NCBI GenBank assembly: GCA_964344165.1
Contig: CAYFMH010000002.1
Location: 1 to 46,590, forward strand
From: CAYFMH01 sp964344165
GTDB lineage: Bacteria > Patescibacteriota > Gracilibacteria > UBA4473
DNA length: 46,590 bases
Direction of reading: 5' to 3'
Shown here: piece by piece, positions 7,041 to 15,293 of the stretch
Position numbering within the stretch: position 1 is the first letter of the stretch
Layout of the letters: every line of letters starts with the position of its first letter
Notes under the pieces: generated by a model
Database searches by the model: none
What the model was told of the DNA's origin: nothing
Seen by the model: the letters and a program-made list of their open reading frames with translations, nothing else
Translations under genes and position numbers: made by a program

Positions 7041-8465
7041 ATGTCTTCAAAAAAATCAATTCCAAAAACAAACCTTGGAGGTCCTGAGAAAAAGGAGGAA
7101 GGTGTTTTTGAAATGAAAACAGAAGTTAAACGAAAAATAAAATCTGCCAGGGATAGTTTAGGAGCAGAAATTGAAGAAAAACAAGATAAAAATGTTAGAA
7201 AACAAAAAACGATTTCAACCAATGTAGTTTATTCAAGGTATGAGGATGAAGTAATTTCTGGGAAAAAAGTATTAAAATATAGAGCTGGGGAAGAGATTGT
7301 TGTACGAGATACAGAGGCTAACACAGAAGATGTTTATGGAAAAGATGGACGACAAATTTTTCATAGGGAAATGAGTTCGGGAAGTAGCGTGGAAAATGTA
7401 ATATTTGATGTACAAGGAAATCCTCTTCAAGACTTTAAGACTGAAAAGTTAGTAAATCCCAGAATTACTCCTGAAACTTATCTAGAGAGAGTAAAGAAAA
7501 TTGCTCCGGATAAAGAGAAATTTTTTCGATATGAAAGGTTGTTTTTATCAAGGTATTATAGCCAAGAAGGTCCAGAGGCAGAAAAAAGATTCCCTCCGAA
7601 ACTATTAAGAGACATTAGAAAACACGGAGAGCAATTGGCTAAAATCCCTCAGTTGAAGACAAAAATAGAAGAGCAATTTGGTATACGGATTATTGTTCGA
7701 CTTTCAAATGAAGAAGTGGGAGAATATATTACAGCTCATTCTTCAGTTAACCACCTTCGGACGCAACTAGAAAGTCTGGAAAAGGCTCTTGGAGTGTTGT
7801 CACCAACTATTATACAAAATATAAAATTAAGAAACATTTATCTTCTGTCTGTTTTTCAGAAAAAAAAAGATGGATATTTAAGTAGAGCAGGGGGTATTTA
7901 TGATATTATGCAAACTAAAGAAATTATTTTGTTGAATGGTGGGGTTGGAACCATTTTTCACGAAATAGGTCATGCGATAGATGATGCTGATGGGGGGATG
8001 GGAAATGAAAACCCTTTGTGGATAAGAAGTGCTAGAACTCATGGAGGAAAAAATGCAGCTGATTATGTCCATGAAGGATATATAAATATAAAAAAAAATA
8101 TCCTCATAGATTATCCATCTCGATATGCTAAAAAAAATGTAAATGAAGATTTTGCTGAAATAGTACAGCTTCTTCTTGATCGAACTAAAATTCTTTTGTA
8201 TCCAACAGAATCTATTAACGAAAGAATCAAAACAGAGCCGGGATTAGCCAAAAAAATCCAAATGGCAAAAGATATTCTTTATCGAATGTCGGATGGTTGG
8301 ATGGATGAACAATATTGGGAAGATTTAGAAAGTAGAGTGGAAATTAATCCTGAGTATTGGAAAAAAAGAGAGGATCGTGGAGACTTCAAACCAAGTCAAA
8401 AACGTCAAGATCGGATGGTAAAGGCGGTGGTAAGAACTGGGGATTATAGAGGAAGATTTTTTTAA
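7041..8465 (+). CDS. HEXXH zinc metallopeptidase-like protein
   Basis: 474 residues from ATG 7041. The N-terminal 130 residues are lysine-rich and probably flexible. The catalytic part carries HEIGH (residues 307-311) inside GTIFHEIGHAIDDADGG, followed about 60 residues later by SRYAKKNVNEDFAE, where a glutamate (369 or 373) is placed to be the third zinc ligand. This HEXXH plus (N/E)EDFAE arrangement is that of gluzincin-type peptidases such as the anthrax lethal factor-like group; the assignment is by motif only. There is no signal peptide with this start. An earlier in-frame start (6960) would overlap the divergent protease gene and add a hydrophobic stretch, so export cannot be fully excluded. 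The gene is AT-rich. Its substrate is unknown. Confidence 0.7.
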   Translation: MSSKKSIPKTNLGGPEKKEEGVFEMKTEVKRKIKSARDSLGAEIEEKQDKNVRKQKTISTNVVYSRYEDEVISGKKVLKYRAGEEIVVRDTEANTEDVYGKDGRQIFHREMSSGSSVENVIFDVQGNPLQDFKTEKLVNPRITPETYLERVKKIAPDKEKFFRYERLFLSRYYSQEGPEAEKRFPPKLLRDIRKHGEQLAKIPQLKTKIEEQFGIRIIVRLSNEEVGEYITAHSSVNHLRTQLESLEKALGVLSPTIIQNIKLRNIYLLSVFQKKKDGYLSRAGGIYDIMQTKEIILLNGGVGTIFHEIGHAIDDADGGMGNENPLWIRSARTHGGKNAADYVHEGYINIKKNILIDYPSRYAKKNVNEDFAEIVQLLLDRTKILLYPTESINERIKTEPGLAKKIQMAKDILYRMSDGWMDEQYWEDLESRVEINPEYWKKREDRGDFKPSQKRQDRMVKAVVRTGDYRGRFF

Positions 8466-8479
8466 AACTTCTTAAAGAT

Positions 8480-9745
8480 TTAATTGGCCAATTGTCCGCC
8501 TCTGGCAAAAGTGTCTCGAGGTCGGCCTTTGAGGATCTGAGCTCGCCAAGGTCTATAATCTGATTCGAGAAGATCTTCTGAAATAGTTCCGTCTTGATAA
8601 GTAATTTCTCGTTTCCATTCGGCGCGGAGCCCGTTGTGAGCATCTGAGATCCATTTGGTTTGGCCTGGAGCGAGCGAGTCGGTCATGGTGACACGAGGGC
8701 CGTCAGAGGGGGGAGTTATTTTTGAGATAAAAGGACCTTCCGTCACCACCTTCCTCTGATCATGGGTTCCATAAAAAGTGAAGAACAAATTGTCTCCCTC
8801 TACAAAAGCTTGGACCAAAATATCTCCTGGGGTGTTATTTTTTACAACTAGATCTTGCCCCCCTAGATAAATAGTAGCGTCCAATCCGATTGGTTTATAG
8901 TAGGGGACCGTGTAGGAGTGGCTTCTCCGATCCAAGATTGGTAACCCTCCAAAATAAGCCGCTCGAAAAAGCGTGGTGGATACCTGGCAGGTTCCTCCTC
9001 CGAGTTCTTTTTTGAGATCATTTCCGAGGATCACGAGCTCTCGGACAAATCCGTCTTTTTCGGACACGTTTTTGAGCGTGTGATTAAAAGAAAAGTTTTC
9101 GTTTTGTTTAATCACTTTTCCATTAAACTTTCGGGCGGCAGCTCGGATATTTTGTCGTCGTTGATCAGAAGATCCGGTGAAGTTTGATTTTCCGATGGCG
9201 ATGATTTCTTGTACACCTCGACCTTTTAGCTGCAGGTCAGCAACGATCACTTCAGAAAATATTTTTTGAGAAGGGACTCGGACATTCTTTTTGCCGGTTT
9301 TTCGGGATTTTTCGAGGAGTTGGATCAATTTTTCTTCATCGATTTGTGGACCTTCGAGCGGAGTTCCATCAAAAATAATTTCGTTGTATTCATTTCGATC
9401 GATCACGACGGCACTGTTTTTTACTCCGTCGATGGCGAGCGCATCATTGAGGAAGTTGTGAAGGCCTGTCGGGGAGATTTTTGTCTGGAAAACCGTTTCA
9501 ATTTCAAAAAGGTCGTTTTTTTCTTTTACCAGGGCTCCATTGAGATCCATGGGAATTCGAAGTGAGCCCATCTGTATAAAGTGTTGCGGTTCCCACCGGA
9601 GAAGTTCTGGTTGGGCCTTAAAGTTCAGCGTCATATTTCGGTCATCAAAAATAAGGTTTATTTCTTTGGATGCATCGTTTTCAACCGCGGCGAAGGTGGC
9701 CAACGGAAAAAGCAATAATCCAAACCATAAACATATTTTTTTCAT
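8480..9745 (-). CDS. VanW family protein, exported
   Basis: 421 residues with a clear signal peptide (MKKICLWFGLLLFPLATFAA). The C-terminal half matches the VanW family: NIRAAARKFNGKVIKQNENFSFN, KELGGGTCQVSTTLFRAAYFGGL, RRSHSYTVPYY, and YLGGQDLVVKNNTPGDI. VanW proteins accompany some vancomycin-resistance clusters but are common in bacteria without them; their biochemical role is not settled and a link to the cell wall is likely. The first 200 residues resemble the peptidoglycan-binding-like segment found upstream of VanW in other proteins. It converges with the metallopeptidase gene, leaving only 14 nt between their stops. Confidence 0.9.
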   Translation of the reverse strand: MKKICLWFGLLLFPLATFAAVENDASKEINLIFDDRNMTLNFKAQPELLRWEPQHFIQMGSLRIPMDLNGALVKEKNDLFEIETVFQTKISPTGLHNFLNDALAIDGVKNSAVVIDRNEYNEIIFDGTPLEGPQIDEEKLIQLLEKSRKTGKKNVRVPSQKIFSEVIVADLQLKGRGVQEIIAIGKSNFTGSSDQRRQNIRAAARKFNGKVIKQNENFSFNHTLKNVSEKDGFVRELVILGNDLKKELGGGTCQVSTTLFRAAYFGGLPILDRRSHSYTVPYYKPIGLDATIYLGGQDLVVKNNTPGDILVQAFVEGDNLFFTFYGTHDQRKVVTEGPFISKITPPSDGPRVTMTDSLAPGQTKWISDAHNGLRAEWKREITYQDGTISEDLLESDYRPWRAQILKGRPRDTFARGGQLAN

Positions 9746-9935
9746 CGGTTTATTTTACTCCAAAAAAAAGGAAAAGTAAATAATTTATACCCTTTTTTTG
9801 GTTATTTTAATCGATAAACGCAAATTTAAAAATCTATTTAACAAAAAAATCTCGCCCCAACAAAAAATTATAAAAAATGTTCCTTAATATTTTTTCTCGT
9901 TCTTTTTGAAATAAATATTTATAGTGGGAATGGAA

Positions 9936-10991
9936 ATGCTTCAAAAATTATCCCTTTTTGATTTTCGAAACTACGCAGAGCGACACTTTGAATTTGAGCG
10001 AAAAGTGGTTTTTTGGGGCGAAAATGGAAGAGGGAAAACGAATATCCTCGAAGCAATATCTCTCCTGAGCGTAGGGAAAAGCTGGCGTGAGAAATCGGCT
10101 ACGGATCTCATTATGGAAGGCAAAGGTTCAGCGATGATCCAGGGGACTGATTTTGAAAAAAATCTTTTGAAAGTTCAGATTCAGCCCCGGAGTCGAATGT
10201 TTCAGAAAAACGAAAAAAAGATTCCACTCAAAAAATATTTTGGGATTCTGCCGACTTTGCTTTTTGTTCCAGAACATCTGCATCTTTTTTCTGGAACCAA
10301 GACGGCGCGACAGCAATACTTCGATCGGTTTCTCGCTCAGATTTTGCCGACGTATCGAGATCATTTGTTGCGTGCCAATCGGGCTCGTAAACAAAAAAAC
10401 GCCATTTTGAAAGCTTACCGAGATGAGTTTCCTCATTTTCCCTACGAACAGATATTGCCCTGGAATGAGATCCTGGCCGAAGTGATTCCGGCGATTTGGA
10501 AAGAACGAAGTGAATTTTTAACCCAGATCAACCCGGTCCTGCAGGCAGAACTTGAAAAAATCTCTGCGGTCGCTGACCCGATAAAAATTGCATTGGAAAC
10601 CCCGGAAGAATTTGAACCGACTTCATCAGGAGTACTAGCATTTTTTGAAAAAAATAAAGAACGAGAAGCGGCGGCCGGGAAGTGCCTGCTTGGGCCACAT
10701 CGAGATGATTTTGCGTTCTTTTTTCGAGACAAGCCACTTTTGTCCTCGGCCAGTCGAGGGGAGGAGCGGTCGGTTTTGCTCGCCCTTTTGTCTGCCAAAA
10801 AAAAACTGCTTCAGGATACCCTGGGGCAATTACCCATTTTGCTTTTAGACGATGTTTTTTCCGAGCTTGATGCGAAGCGGCAGGGCTATTTGGAGCAGAT
10901 CTGTGGAGAAGCACAGGTGTTTTTTACGACCACTCATGAGGCGCACTTTGAGCAATTTGAGGACGGGGTGCAGAAGTTTGAGATTAAATAA
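9936..10991 (+). CDS. recF: DNA replication and repair protein RecF
   Basis: 351 residues (usual 350-370). It is an ABC/SMC-type ATPase that helps load RecA at single-strand gaps. N-terminal MLQKLSLFDFRNY is the family hallmark, then Walker A GENGRGKTN, the signature region SSASRGEERSVLLALL and Walker B ILLLDDVFSELD, with a D-loop and a C-terminal FTTTHEAHF switch. I chose ATG 9936 because RecF proteins begin immediately before this motif and a GGGA lies 6 nt upstream; ATG 9930 or GTG 9924 would add two or four residues. Typical neighbours dnaN and gyrB are not adjacent, which is usual in reduced genomes. It diverges from the VanW gene. Confidence 0.95.
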   Translation: MLQKLSLFDFRNYAERHFEFERKVVFWGENGRGKTNILEAISLLSVGKSWREKSATDLIMEGKGSAMIQGTDFEKNLLKVQIQPRSRMFQKNEKKIPLKKYFGILPTLLFVPEHLHLFSGTKTARQQYFDRFLAQILPTYRDHLLRANRARKQKNAILKAYRDEFPHFPYEQILPWNEILAEVIPAIWKERSEFLTQINPVLQAELEKISAVADPIKIALETPEEFEPTSSGVLAFFEKNKEREAAAGKCLLGPHRDDFAFFFRDKPLLSSASRGEERSVLLALLSAKKKLLQDTLGQLPILLLDDVFSELDAKRQGYLEQICGEAQVFFTTTHEAHFEQFEDGVQKFEIK

Positions 10992-11012
10992 ATGGGGCGG
11001 CTTGTGTAAGTA

Positions 11013-11040
11013 TTGACAAAAAAACTTTCATCATTATTAT
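11013..11040 (+). promoter_or_regulatory. Sigma-70-like promoter of the 11133-11720 gene
   Basis: TTGACA (11013-11018), 16-nt spacer, TATTAT (11035-11040). The bases around the -35 box (AAGTATTGACAAA) are the same as at the promoter of the GC-rich gene at 869-1606. Confidence 0.6.
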
Positions 11041-11132
11041 GACATAGGTAGTCAAGTTCTGTTTCTGGCTTTCGAGCATGGGGATAGACGATGATTGTAA
11101 TGATCTTTTTGGAAACGAGAAAGGAACGTGTC

Positions 11133-11720
11133 ATGGCTGAAAAAGGACTGAAGAGTTGGTGGGGGGAGCTCGGAAGTGAGGGGAAAGCAGTCGTTCTGTG
11201 TGTCTTCGTCGTTGTCTGTATCGTCATAGGAACCCCTACCTATGGCTATTACGATAATCAGCAGGCTTGGGAGGAATATGCGCCTGCATTCGCTCAATAC
11301 GAAAAGAACACAGGGTATCTCACGACCAACATAACTCCACTAGGGGAGGAGCTTTGGGAGTCCACAGAGTTGGAGAGTGCTCGAAACCTAATCGGGGAAC
11401 TTCTTCCGGTCATGGAAGGACGGGTAGAAAAGCAGTTGATTGCCAAACTTCGATGGAGTGATCGACTGCTTGCGAAGGCGGAGCAGAGCCAACTGGCCAT
11501 TGACGACAAGACAGCATTGAGTTTTGCTAAGGCAATGGGCTCCACTATAACTTCGTTCAAGTATGAAAAACCGCAGGAACCCGCTCCTCTTTGGTTGGCA
11601 CTGATCGGTTGGCTGGCGATTGGCGTCATAGCGGCAGTGGTATTTATTTGGGTGGGAATTTTCTTGTACGACAAAATCGAAAACCTTATATTTTCCTGGA
11701 GAGCTGCCCGCCAAAACTGA
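11133..11720 (+). CDS. Unknown membrane protein with two transmembrane helices
   Basis: 195 residues starting at ATG 11133, which is preceded by AAAGGA with good spacing, one of few clear Shine-Dalgarno sites here. Hydrophobic helices at about residues 20-40 (VVLCVFVVVCIVIG) and 152-176 (LWLALIGWLAIGVIAAVVF) frame a roughly 110-residue soluble, partly helical region; the last 15 residues are basic and probably cytoplasmic. I do not recognise the family. With strong promoter, ribosome binding site and a GC-rich terminator it forms a self-contained unit like the 869-1606 gene and is more GC-rich than its neighbours, so both may have been acquired from a similar source. Confidence 0.75.
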   Translation: MAEKGLKSWWGELGSEGKAVVLCVFVVVCIVIGTPTYGYYDNQQAWEEYAPAFAQYEKNTGYLTTNITPLGEELWESTELESARNLIGELLPVMEGRVEKQLIAKLRWSDRLLAKAEQSQLAIDDKTALSFAKAMGSTITSFKYEKPQEPAPLWLALIGWLAIGVIAAVVFIWVGIFLYDKIENLIFSWRAARQN

Positions 11721-11760
11721 GCTCTGCTTCTCCTGATTTCAAAAAAAGATCATTCTCCTC

Positions 11761-11793
11761 GCGCCGGCCTACGGGTCGGCGCATTTTCTTTTT
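11761..11793 (+). terminator. Strong terminator behind the membrane-protein gene
   Basis: 9-bp stem GCGCCGGCC / GGTCGGCGC (one G-T pair) with loop TACG, followed by ATTTTCTTTTT. The remaining intergenic stretch 11794-12005 is AT-rich and shows no gene. Confidence 0.85.
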
Positions 11794-12005
11794 GCGTCTT
11801 TTTTTTGACTTTTTCGTGGAGGGTGGTTTTGTGATCAAAAGAAAGATCAATTTTGGCACGAAAAACGACAAAACTTCCCGAAATTTTGAAACTCTTGCCA
11901 CCGTTTTTATGACTTTTTGGAAAAAAACTCAAAAAAACTTTTTCTCTGAAATCGCTTATTTATGCACTTAAATCGGATAGGTGTGAAAAATTACTCAATT
12001 TTTTA

Positions 12006-12033
12006 TTGACAAAGTGTATTTTTTTTGTATAAA
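12006..12033 (+). promoter_or_regulatory. Sigma-70-like promoter of the 12066-12971 gene
   Basis: TTGACA (12006-12011), 16-nt spacer, TATAAA (12028-12033), ending about 32 nt before ATG 12066. Confidence 0.65.
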
Positions 12034-12065
12034 ATATTTTGCTAATATTTAAATTCAAGAGATTT

Positions 12066-12971
12066 ATGGAAAAAATTAGAGATTCTTATACAGAAACAAT
12101 TGATTTCATACAAAGAGAGTTATATATGCCCCTGGAAGAAGCGGAACAGTTTTTGGAGTTAACAGAATTGAATATTGAAAGTGGAAAAACTATTCAATCA
12201 GAAAGGGCTAAAATAGTAGATCATATTTTGGGAGTTGAAAATGCTTATTCTGATTGGACTGATGAAGTAGCAGTGGCCAAAAGAAAAGTAACGCTAAATG
12301 ATGCTCGTTTTTCAGATTTCCCTCAGTATTTATTTGATGAAGAAATGCAGAACATCAGTGCAGTAGAGATTGCAGCATATACAAAATTAAGAGAAACCTG
12401 GCCTGATTTGGATGAAACAAGTGACAAAATAATTGAGATGTTTTGGCAGGGTTGGGATAGGTTAGCGGCAGAGGAAACTGAAAATGGAGGTATTGATATT
12501 AGAGATCTGTTTAATTTTTTAACAAATTTTATGTATTTTTCTTGTTATCGCGAAGGTTCTTTTAGGCTTTTAAATAGGTTGAGTATAAGTTTGCATGAAA
12601 ATGGAAGCAAGTTTGGATCATTAGCTTCAAAAATAAACCTTCAAGAATTTGCTTCAATGGAATTGAAGGATGGAGAATCTCAGTGGATTTCATTTACTCC
12701 TCCTGAAGAATTCAACGGTTATAGAGGAGTTGAAAATGTGGTTGAAGTGTATAGATATGTTCCTGTGCGTGGTCGTTTGAAGCTTCGAATAGTATTACAA
12801 AAAGGACAAAAATCTGGAGAATTAGATGGTGGTCAGATGAGAGTGTTGCTAATGGGAGATGAGAATGATATGGAAGACAAAGCTAAAGCCGAAGAAAATG
12901 GATGGTTGAGAACTCAGGAAGAATTAGTTAGATTAGATTTTAAAGATAGGGTGTTTCAAGCATGTGATTGA
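12066..12971 (+). CDS. Unknown soluble protein
   Basis: 301 residues from ATG 12066 (MEKIRDSYTE); an upstream TTG at 12039 would overlap the promoter region and is not credible. The protein is acidic, mostly helical in its first 200 residues, and has a more beta-like segment near 215-265 (QWISFTPPEEFNGYRG, VVEVYRYVPVRGRLKLRIVLQKG). No signal peptide, membrane segment or catalytic motif was recognised. The gene is AT-rich and belongs in style with the 3276-3611 and 7041-8465 genes, which I take as lineage-specific families. The hicB gene starts 77 nt downstream and could share its transcript. Confidence 0.7.
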   Translation: MEKIRDSYTETIDFIQRELYMPLEEAEQFLELTELNIESGKTIQSERAKIVDHILGVENAYSDWTDEVAVAKRKVTLNDARFSDFPQYLFDEEMQNISAVEIAAYTKLRETWPDLDETSDKIIEMFWQGWDRLAAEETENGGIDIRDLFNFLTNFMYFSCYREGSFRLLNRLSISLHENGSKFGSLASKINLQEFASMELKDGESQWISFTPPEEFNGYRGVENVVEVYRYVPVRGRLKLRIVLQKGQKSGELDGGQMRVLLMGDENDMEDKAKAEENGWLRTQEELVRLDFKDRVFQACD

Positions 12972-13048
12972 TAAAAATTTTGTTTAAACTGGCGCAGTTT
13001 ATACGTTTTTTTGACTTTTTTATTAAAGATAAATACATTTTAATCACA

Positions 13049-13255
13049 ATGAATATCTCTTACGTCATTTGGGCAGAAGACAATGGGTTTGTGATCCGTT
13101 GTTTGGAATATCCAGTTGTCACCCAAGGCAATACCAAAGAAGATGCGATTGAAAGTTTGAAGGAGGCGGTTGAATTATATCTCGAAGAAGAGAGTGATTT
13201 TGAGTCGCGTTCGATTGAAAATTTTGAAACTGGTAAACTTCTTGTTAATGCCTAA
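13049..13255 (+). CDS. hicB: HicB-type antitoxin
   Basis: 68 residues with the HicB partial RNase H-like fold: YVIWAEDNGFVIRCLEYP, then VTQGNTKEDAIESLKEAVELYLEEE. It would bind and neutralise HicA and repress the operon, although this short form shows no obvious C-terminal DNA-binding domain. ATG 13049 removes a hydrophobic N-terminal stretch that an upstream start would add. The order hicB-hicA is the reverse of the textbook hicA-hicB. The stop overlaps the start of hicA by 8 nt, so the two are translationally coupled. Confidence 0.85.
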   Translation: MNISYVIWAEDNGFVIRCLEYPVVTQGNTKEDAIESLKEAVELYLEEESDFESRSIENFETGKLLVNA

Positions 13256-13469
13256 AAGATATTCTTCAAAACAGATATTAAAAGTTCTTCGCATTGTGGG
13301 GTTTGAGATTGTTCATCAAAAAGGTTCGCACATAAAACTTCGAAATACAGAAGGGTTAACAACTATTGTAAAAGCAAATCAAAAAATTATTCGGCAGGGA
13401 ACTTTTTTGGAAATTTTAAAACAAACTAATTTGACAAAGGAGGTATTTGAAAAGCTTTTAAAACAATGA
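13248..13469 (+). CDS. hicA: HicA-type mRNA interferase toxin
   Basis: 73 residues with the double-stranded RNA-binding-like HicA fold: SSKQILKVLRIVGFEIVHQKGSHIKLRN, where His28 in KGSH is the expected catalytic residue. Family members cleave mRNA until bound by HicB. ATG 13248 lies inside the last codons of hicB. The hicA stop overlaps the lgt start by 4 nt (ATGA), so lgt is translated behind the toxin, which is unusual for a housekeeping gene. Confidence 0.85.
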   Translation: MPKRYSSKQILKVLRIVGFEIVHQKGSHIKLRNTEGLTTIVKANQKIIRQGTFLEILKQTNLTKEVFEKLLKQ

Positions 13470-14218
13470 ATTTTGCGCAGCTTTCTTTCGGAATTTTTAG
13501 TCTAAAAATCTACGGGATTCTTATTGCCCTTGCCTTCGTAGTGTCATCCTACCACTTCTATCACACGCTCAAAAAAAAGAGCGTGTTGGTGGATTTCTTT
13601 TTGCATCATTATTGGCGATGGGTCCTGGGAGGAATTGTGGTGGGGCGATTGGTGGCCGTAGCGCTGGAGCCAAGCATTATTTTAGAAAACGGAATTTATT
13701 TCTTTTTTGCCTTTTGGAAAGGCGGAATAAATTTTTTGGGAACACTTTTTGGTTTTCTTGGGATTGCTCGTTGGGATCTAAAGGTTCATGGATACACTTT
13801 TTCTCAATGGATTGATCTGGCGATTCCATCCATGCTGATCGGGATTATTATTACTGACTTGGCGGCATTTCTCACTGGAGCAACCTATGGAAAAGAAACG
13901 GCGTTGCCCTGGGGAGTGCAGTATGAAACCTTTGGAGTGGATATTCTTAATCCCGTTCATCCCGTGAGCTTGTACGCTTTGATCATCCATGTGTGGTTGC
14001 TCTATTGGACGAAGGCCAGGATGTCGGTTTTTGAAAAAATACCCGAAAAATTAGCTATTTGGACGGGACTATTATTTTTAAGCGCTGATTTTTTACTTCG
14101 CTTTCTCTACGGAGATGAAGCCTATCTCGTCTTTGGCTATTTGCGATGGGAACAGGTATTGGATTTGTTTTGTATTGTTTTTTTGATCTGGAGAGGGAGA
14201 AAAAAAGGAGTATTTTAG
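13466..14218 (+). CDS. lgt: Lgt family prolipoprotein diacylglyceryl transferase, divergent
   Basis: 250 residues with about seven hydrophobic helices and the general Lgt pattern: FSLKIYGILIALAF, VGRLVAVAL, KGGINFLGTLFG, LPWGVQYE, NPVHPVSLYALI, and LLRFLYGDE. Lgt transfers diacylglycerol to the lipobox cysteine of prolipoproteins. Residues essential in the E. coli enzyme look changed: the histidine of the GGxxFHG motif is Leu91, and the GRxGNFxNGE signature appears as TDLAAFLTGA (130-139). It may be a divergent but functional form, or a paralogue with another role. The downstream region 14219-14291 is AT-rich filler. Start ATG 13466 overlaps hicA. Confidence 0.75.
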   Translation: MNFAQLSFGIFSLKIYGILIALAFVVSSYHFYHTLKKKSVLVDFFLHHYWRWVLGGIVVGRLVAVALEPSIILENGIYFFFAFWKGGINFLGTLFGFLGIARWDLKVHGYTFSQWIDLAIPSMLIGIIITDLAAFLTGATYGKETALPWGVQYETFGVDILNPVHPVSLYALIIHVWLLYWTKARMSVFEKIPEKLAIWTGLLFLSADFLLRFLYGDEAYLVFGYLRWEQVLDLFCIVFLIWRGRKKGVF

Positions 14219-14291
14219 GTGAGTGAATTATGAATGCGGAATTAAGAATTATGAATTTTAAATTCAAGATTAAAAATTCAAGTTTCAAGTT

Positions 14292-15251
14292 TTAGAAGAG
14301 GTGAAAGAGTTTGCCGATAAAAAAAGCGTAAAAAATAATGAGTAGGCCGCCTTCCCAGCGGGTGATTTGTTTGTCTTGGGTAATGAAAAAATAAAGAAAA
14401 GTTGAAGCTAACATAATAGGAAGACTAAAAGCAATAATCTCTGCCGGGATGGTAATGGCTCCGATAAATGAAGGAATTCCCATTACCACAAAAGAATTAA
14501 AAATATTAGATCCTAAGACATTTCCGACGGCCATTTCGGCATTTCCTTTTTTTGCAGCACTGATACTGACCATCATTTCTGGGAGAGATGTTCCGAGGGC
14601 GACGGCACTGAGGGCTATGACTTCTTTTCCGATATTTAATATGTTTGAAAGATTGATGATGGAGTCGATGGTGAATTTCGCTCCTAAAAAGATAAAAATA
14701 GCACTTAATACCAAGATAACTGGAGTGTGCCATTCGAGCTTGTTCTTAGTTTTAAAAATACTTTTTAGTTTACTGCTGAGTCCTTTGTTTTCATCACTTG
14801 TGCTTTTGACCGTGTACATAAGGTAGAGAAAAATTCCAGCCATGCAGAGGATTCCTTCCTGCCAAGTAAAAACTCCATCCCAGATGGTGGCGGCCAAGAG
14901 AAAAGCCGATCCAATCAATAAGGGCAGATCTACGTGAATTAGTTCGTAGCTGATATCCAGTCTTTTTGCGAGGATGGCGACCACTCCTATGATGAGGAGA
15001 ATATTGGCGATATTGGAACCGATCACATTTCCGGGGACGATCTCAGAGGCTCCTGCTTGTACGGCAATGATAGAGGAGACCAGTTCTGGTAAGGAAGTTC
15101 CAAGAGCCACAATGGTTACTCCGACAATAAAAGCTGGGATTCCAAAATAGAGTCCAATCTTTTCAGCAGAAACAGTGAAATAGTCGGATGCTTTTATCAG
15201 TACCGTTAAGCTTACAATGAAGAGGGCCAGATGAGGGATTAATTCTAACAT
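14292..15251 (-). CDS. Na+/Ca2+ exchanger of the CaCA family
   Basis: 319 residues with ten or so hydrophobic helices in two inverted halves. Each half carries the alpha-repeat signature: ALGTSLPELVSSIIA with GNVIGSNIANILLI in the first, and ALGTSLPEMMVSISA with GNVLGSNIFNSF in the second. The two glutamates and polar residues of these repeats bind the cations. It resembles YrbG-type calcium/sodium antiporters of the inner membrane. It lies 42 nt behind the pseudouridine synthase gene on the same strand and probably shares its transcript. Confidence 0.93.
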   Translation of the reverse strand: MLELIPHLALFIVSLTVLIKASDYFTVSAEKIGLYFGIPAFIVGVTIVALGTSLPELVSSIIAVQAGASEIVPGNVIGSNIANILLIIGVVAILAKRLDISYELIHVDLPLLIGSAFLLAATIWDGVFTWQEGILCMAGIFLYLMYTVKSTSDENKGLSSKLKSIFKTKNKLEWHTPVILVLSAIFIFLGAKFTIDSIINLSNILNIGKEVIALSAVALGTSLPEMMVSISAAKKGNAEMAVGNVLGSNIFNSFVVMGIPSFIGAITIPAEIIAFSLPIMLASTFLYFFITQDKQITRWEGGLLIIFYAFFIGKLFHLF

Positions 15252-15293
15252 TATATGGGGGTTAAATTTTAAGTAGATTTATCATACCCCTCA

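Noticed and set aside
9746..9935. Replication origin near recF
   Set aside because: AT-rich, but no cluster of DnaA boxes and no dnaA, dnaN or gyrB beside it.
11591..11971. 126-residue plus-strand open frame
   Set aside because: It overlaps the end of the membrane-protein gene and reads through its terminator hairpin.
14055..14288. 77-residue minus-strand open frame behind lgt
   Set aside because: Mostly low-complexity AAATT repeats translated to Ile/Leu/Asn; antisense to lgt for the rest.
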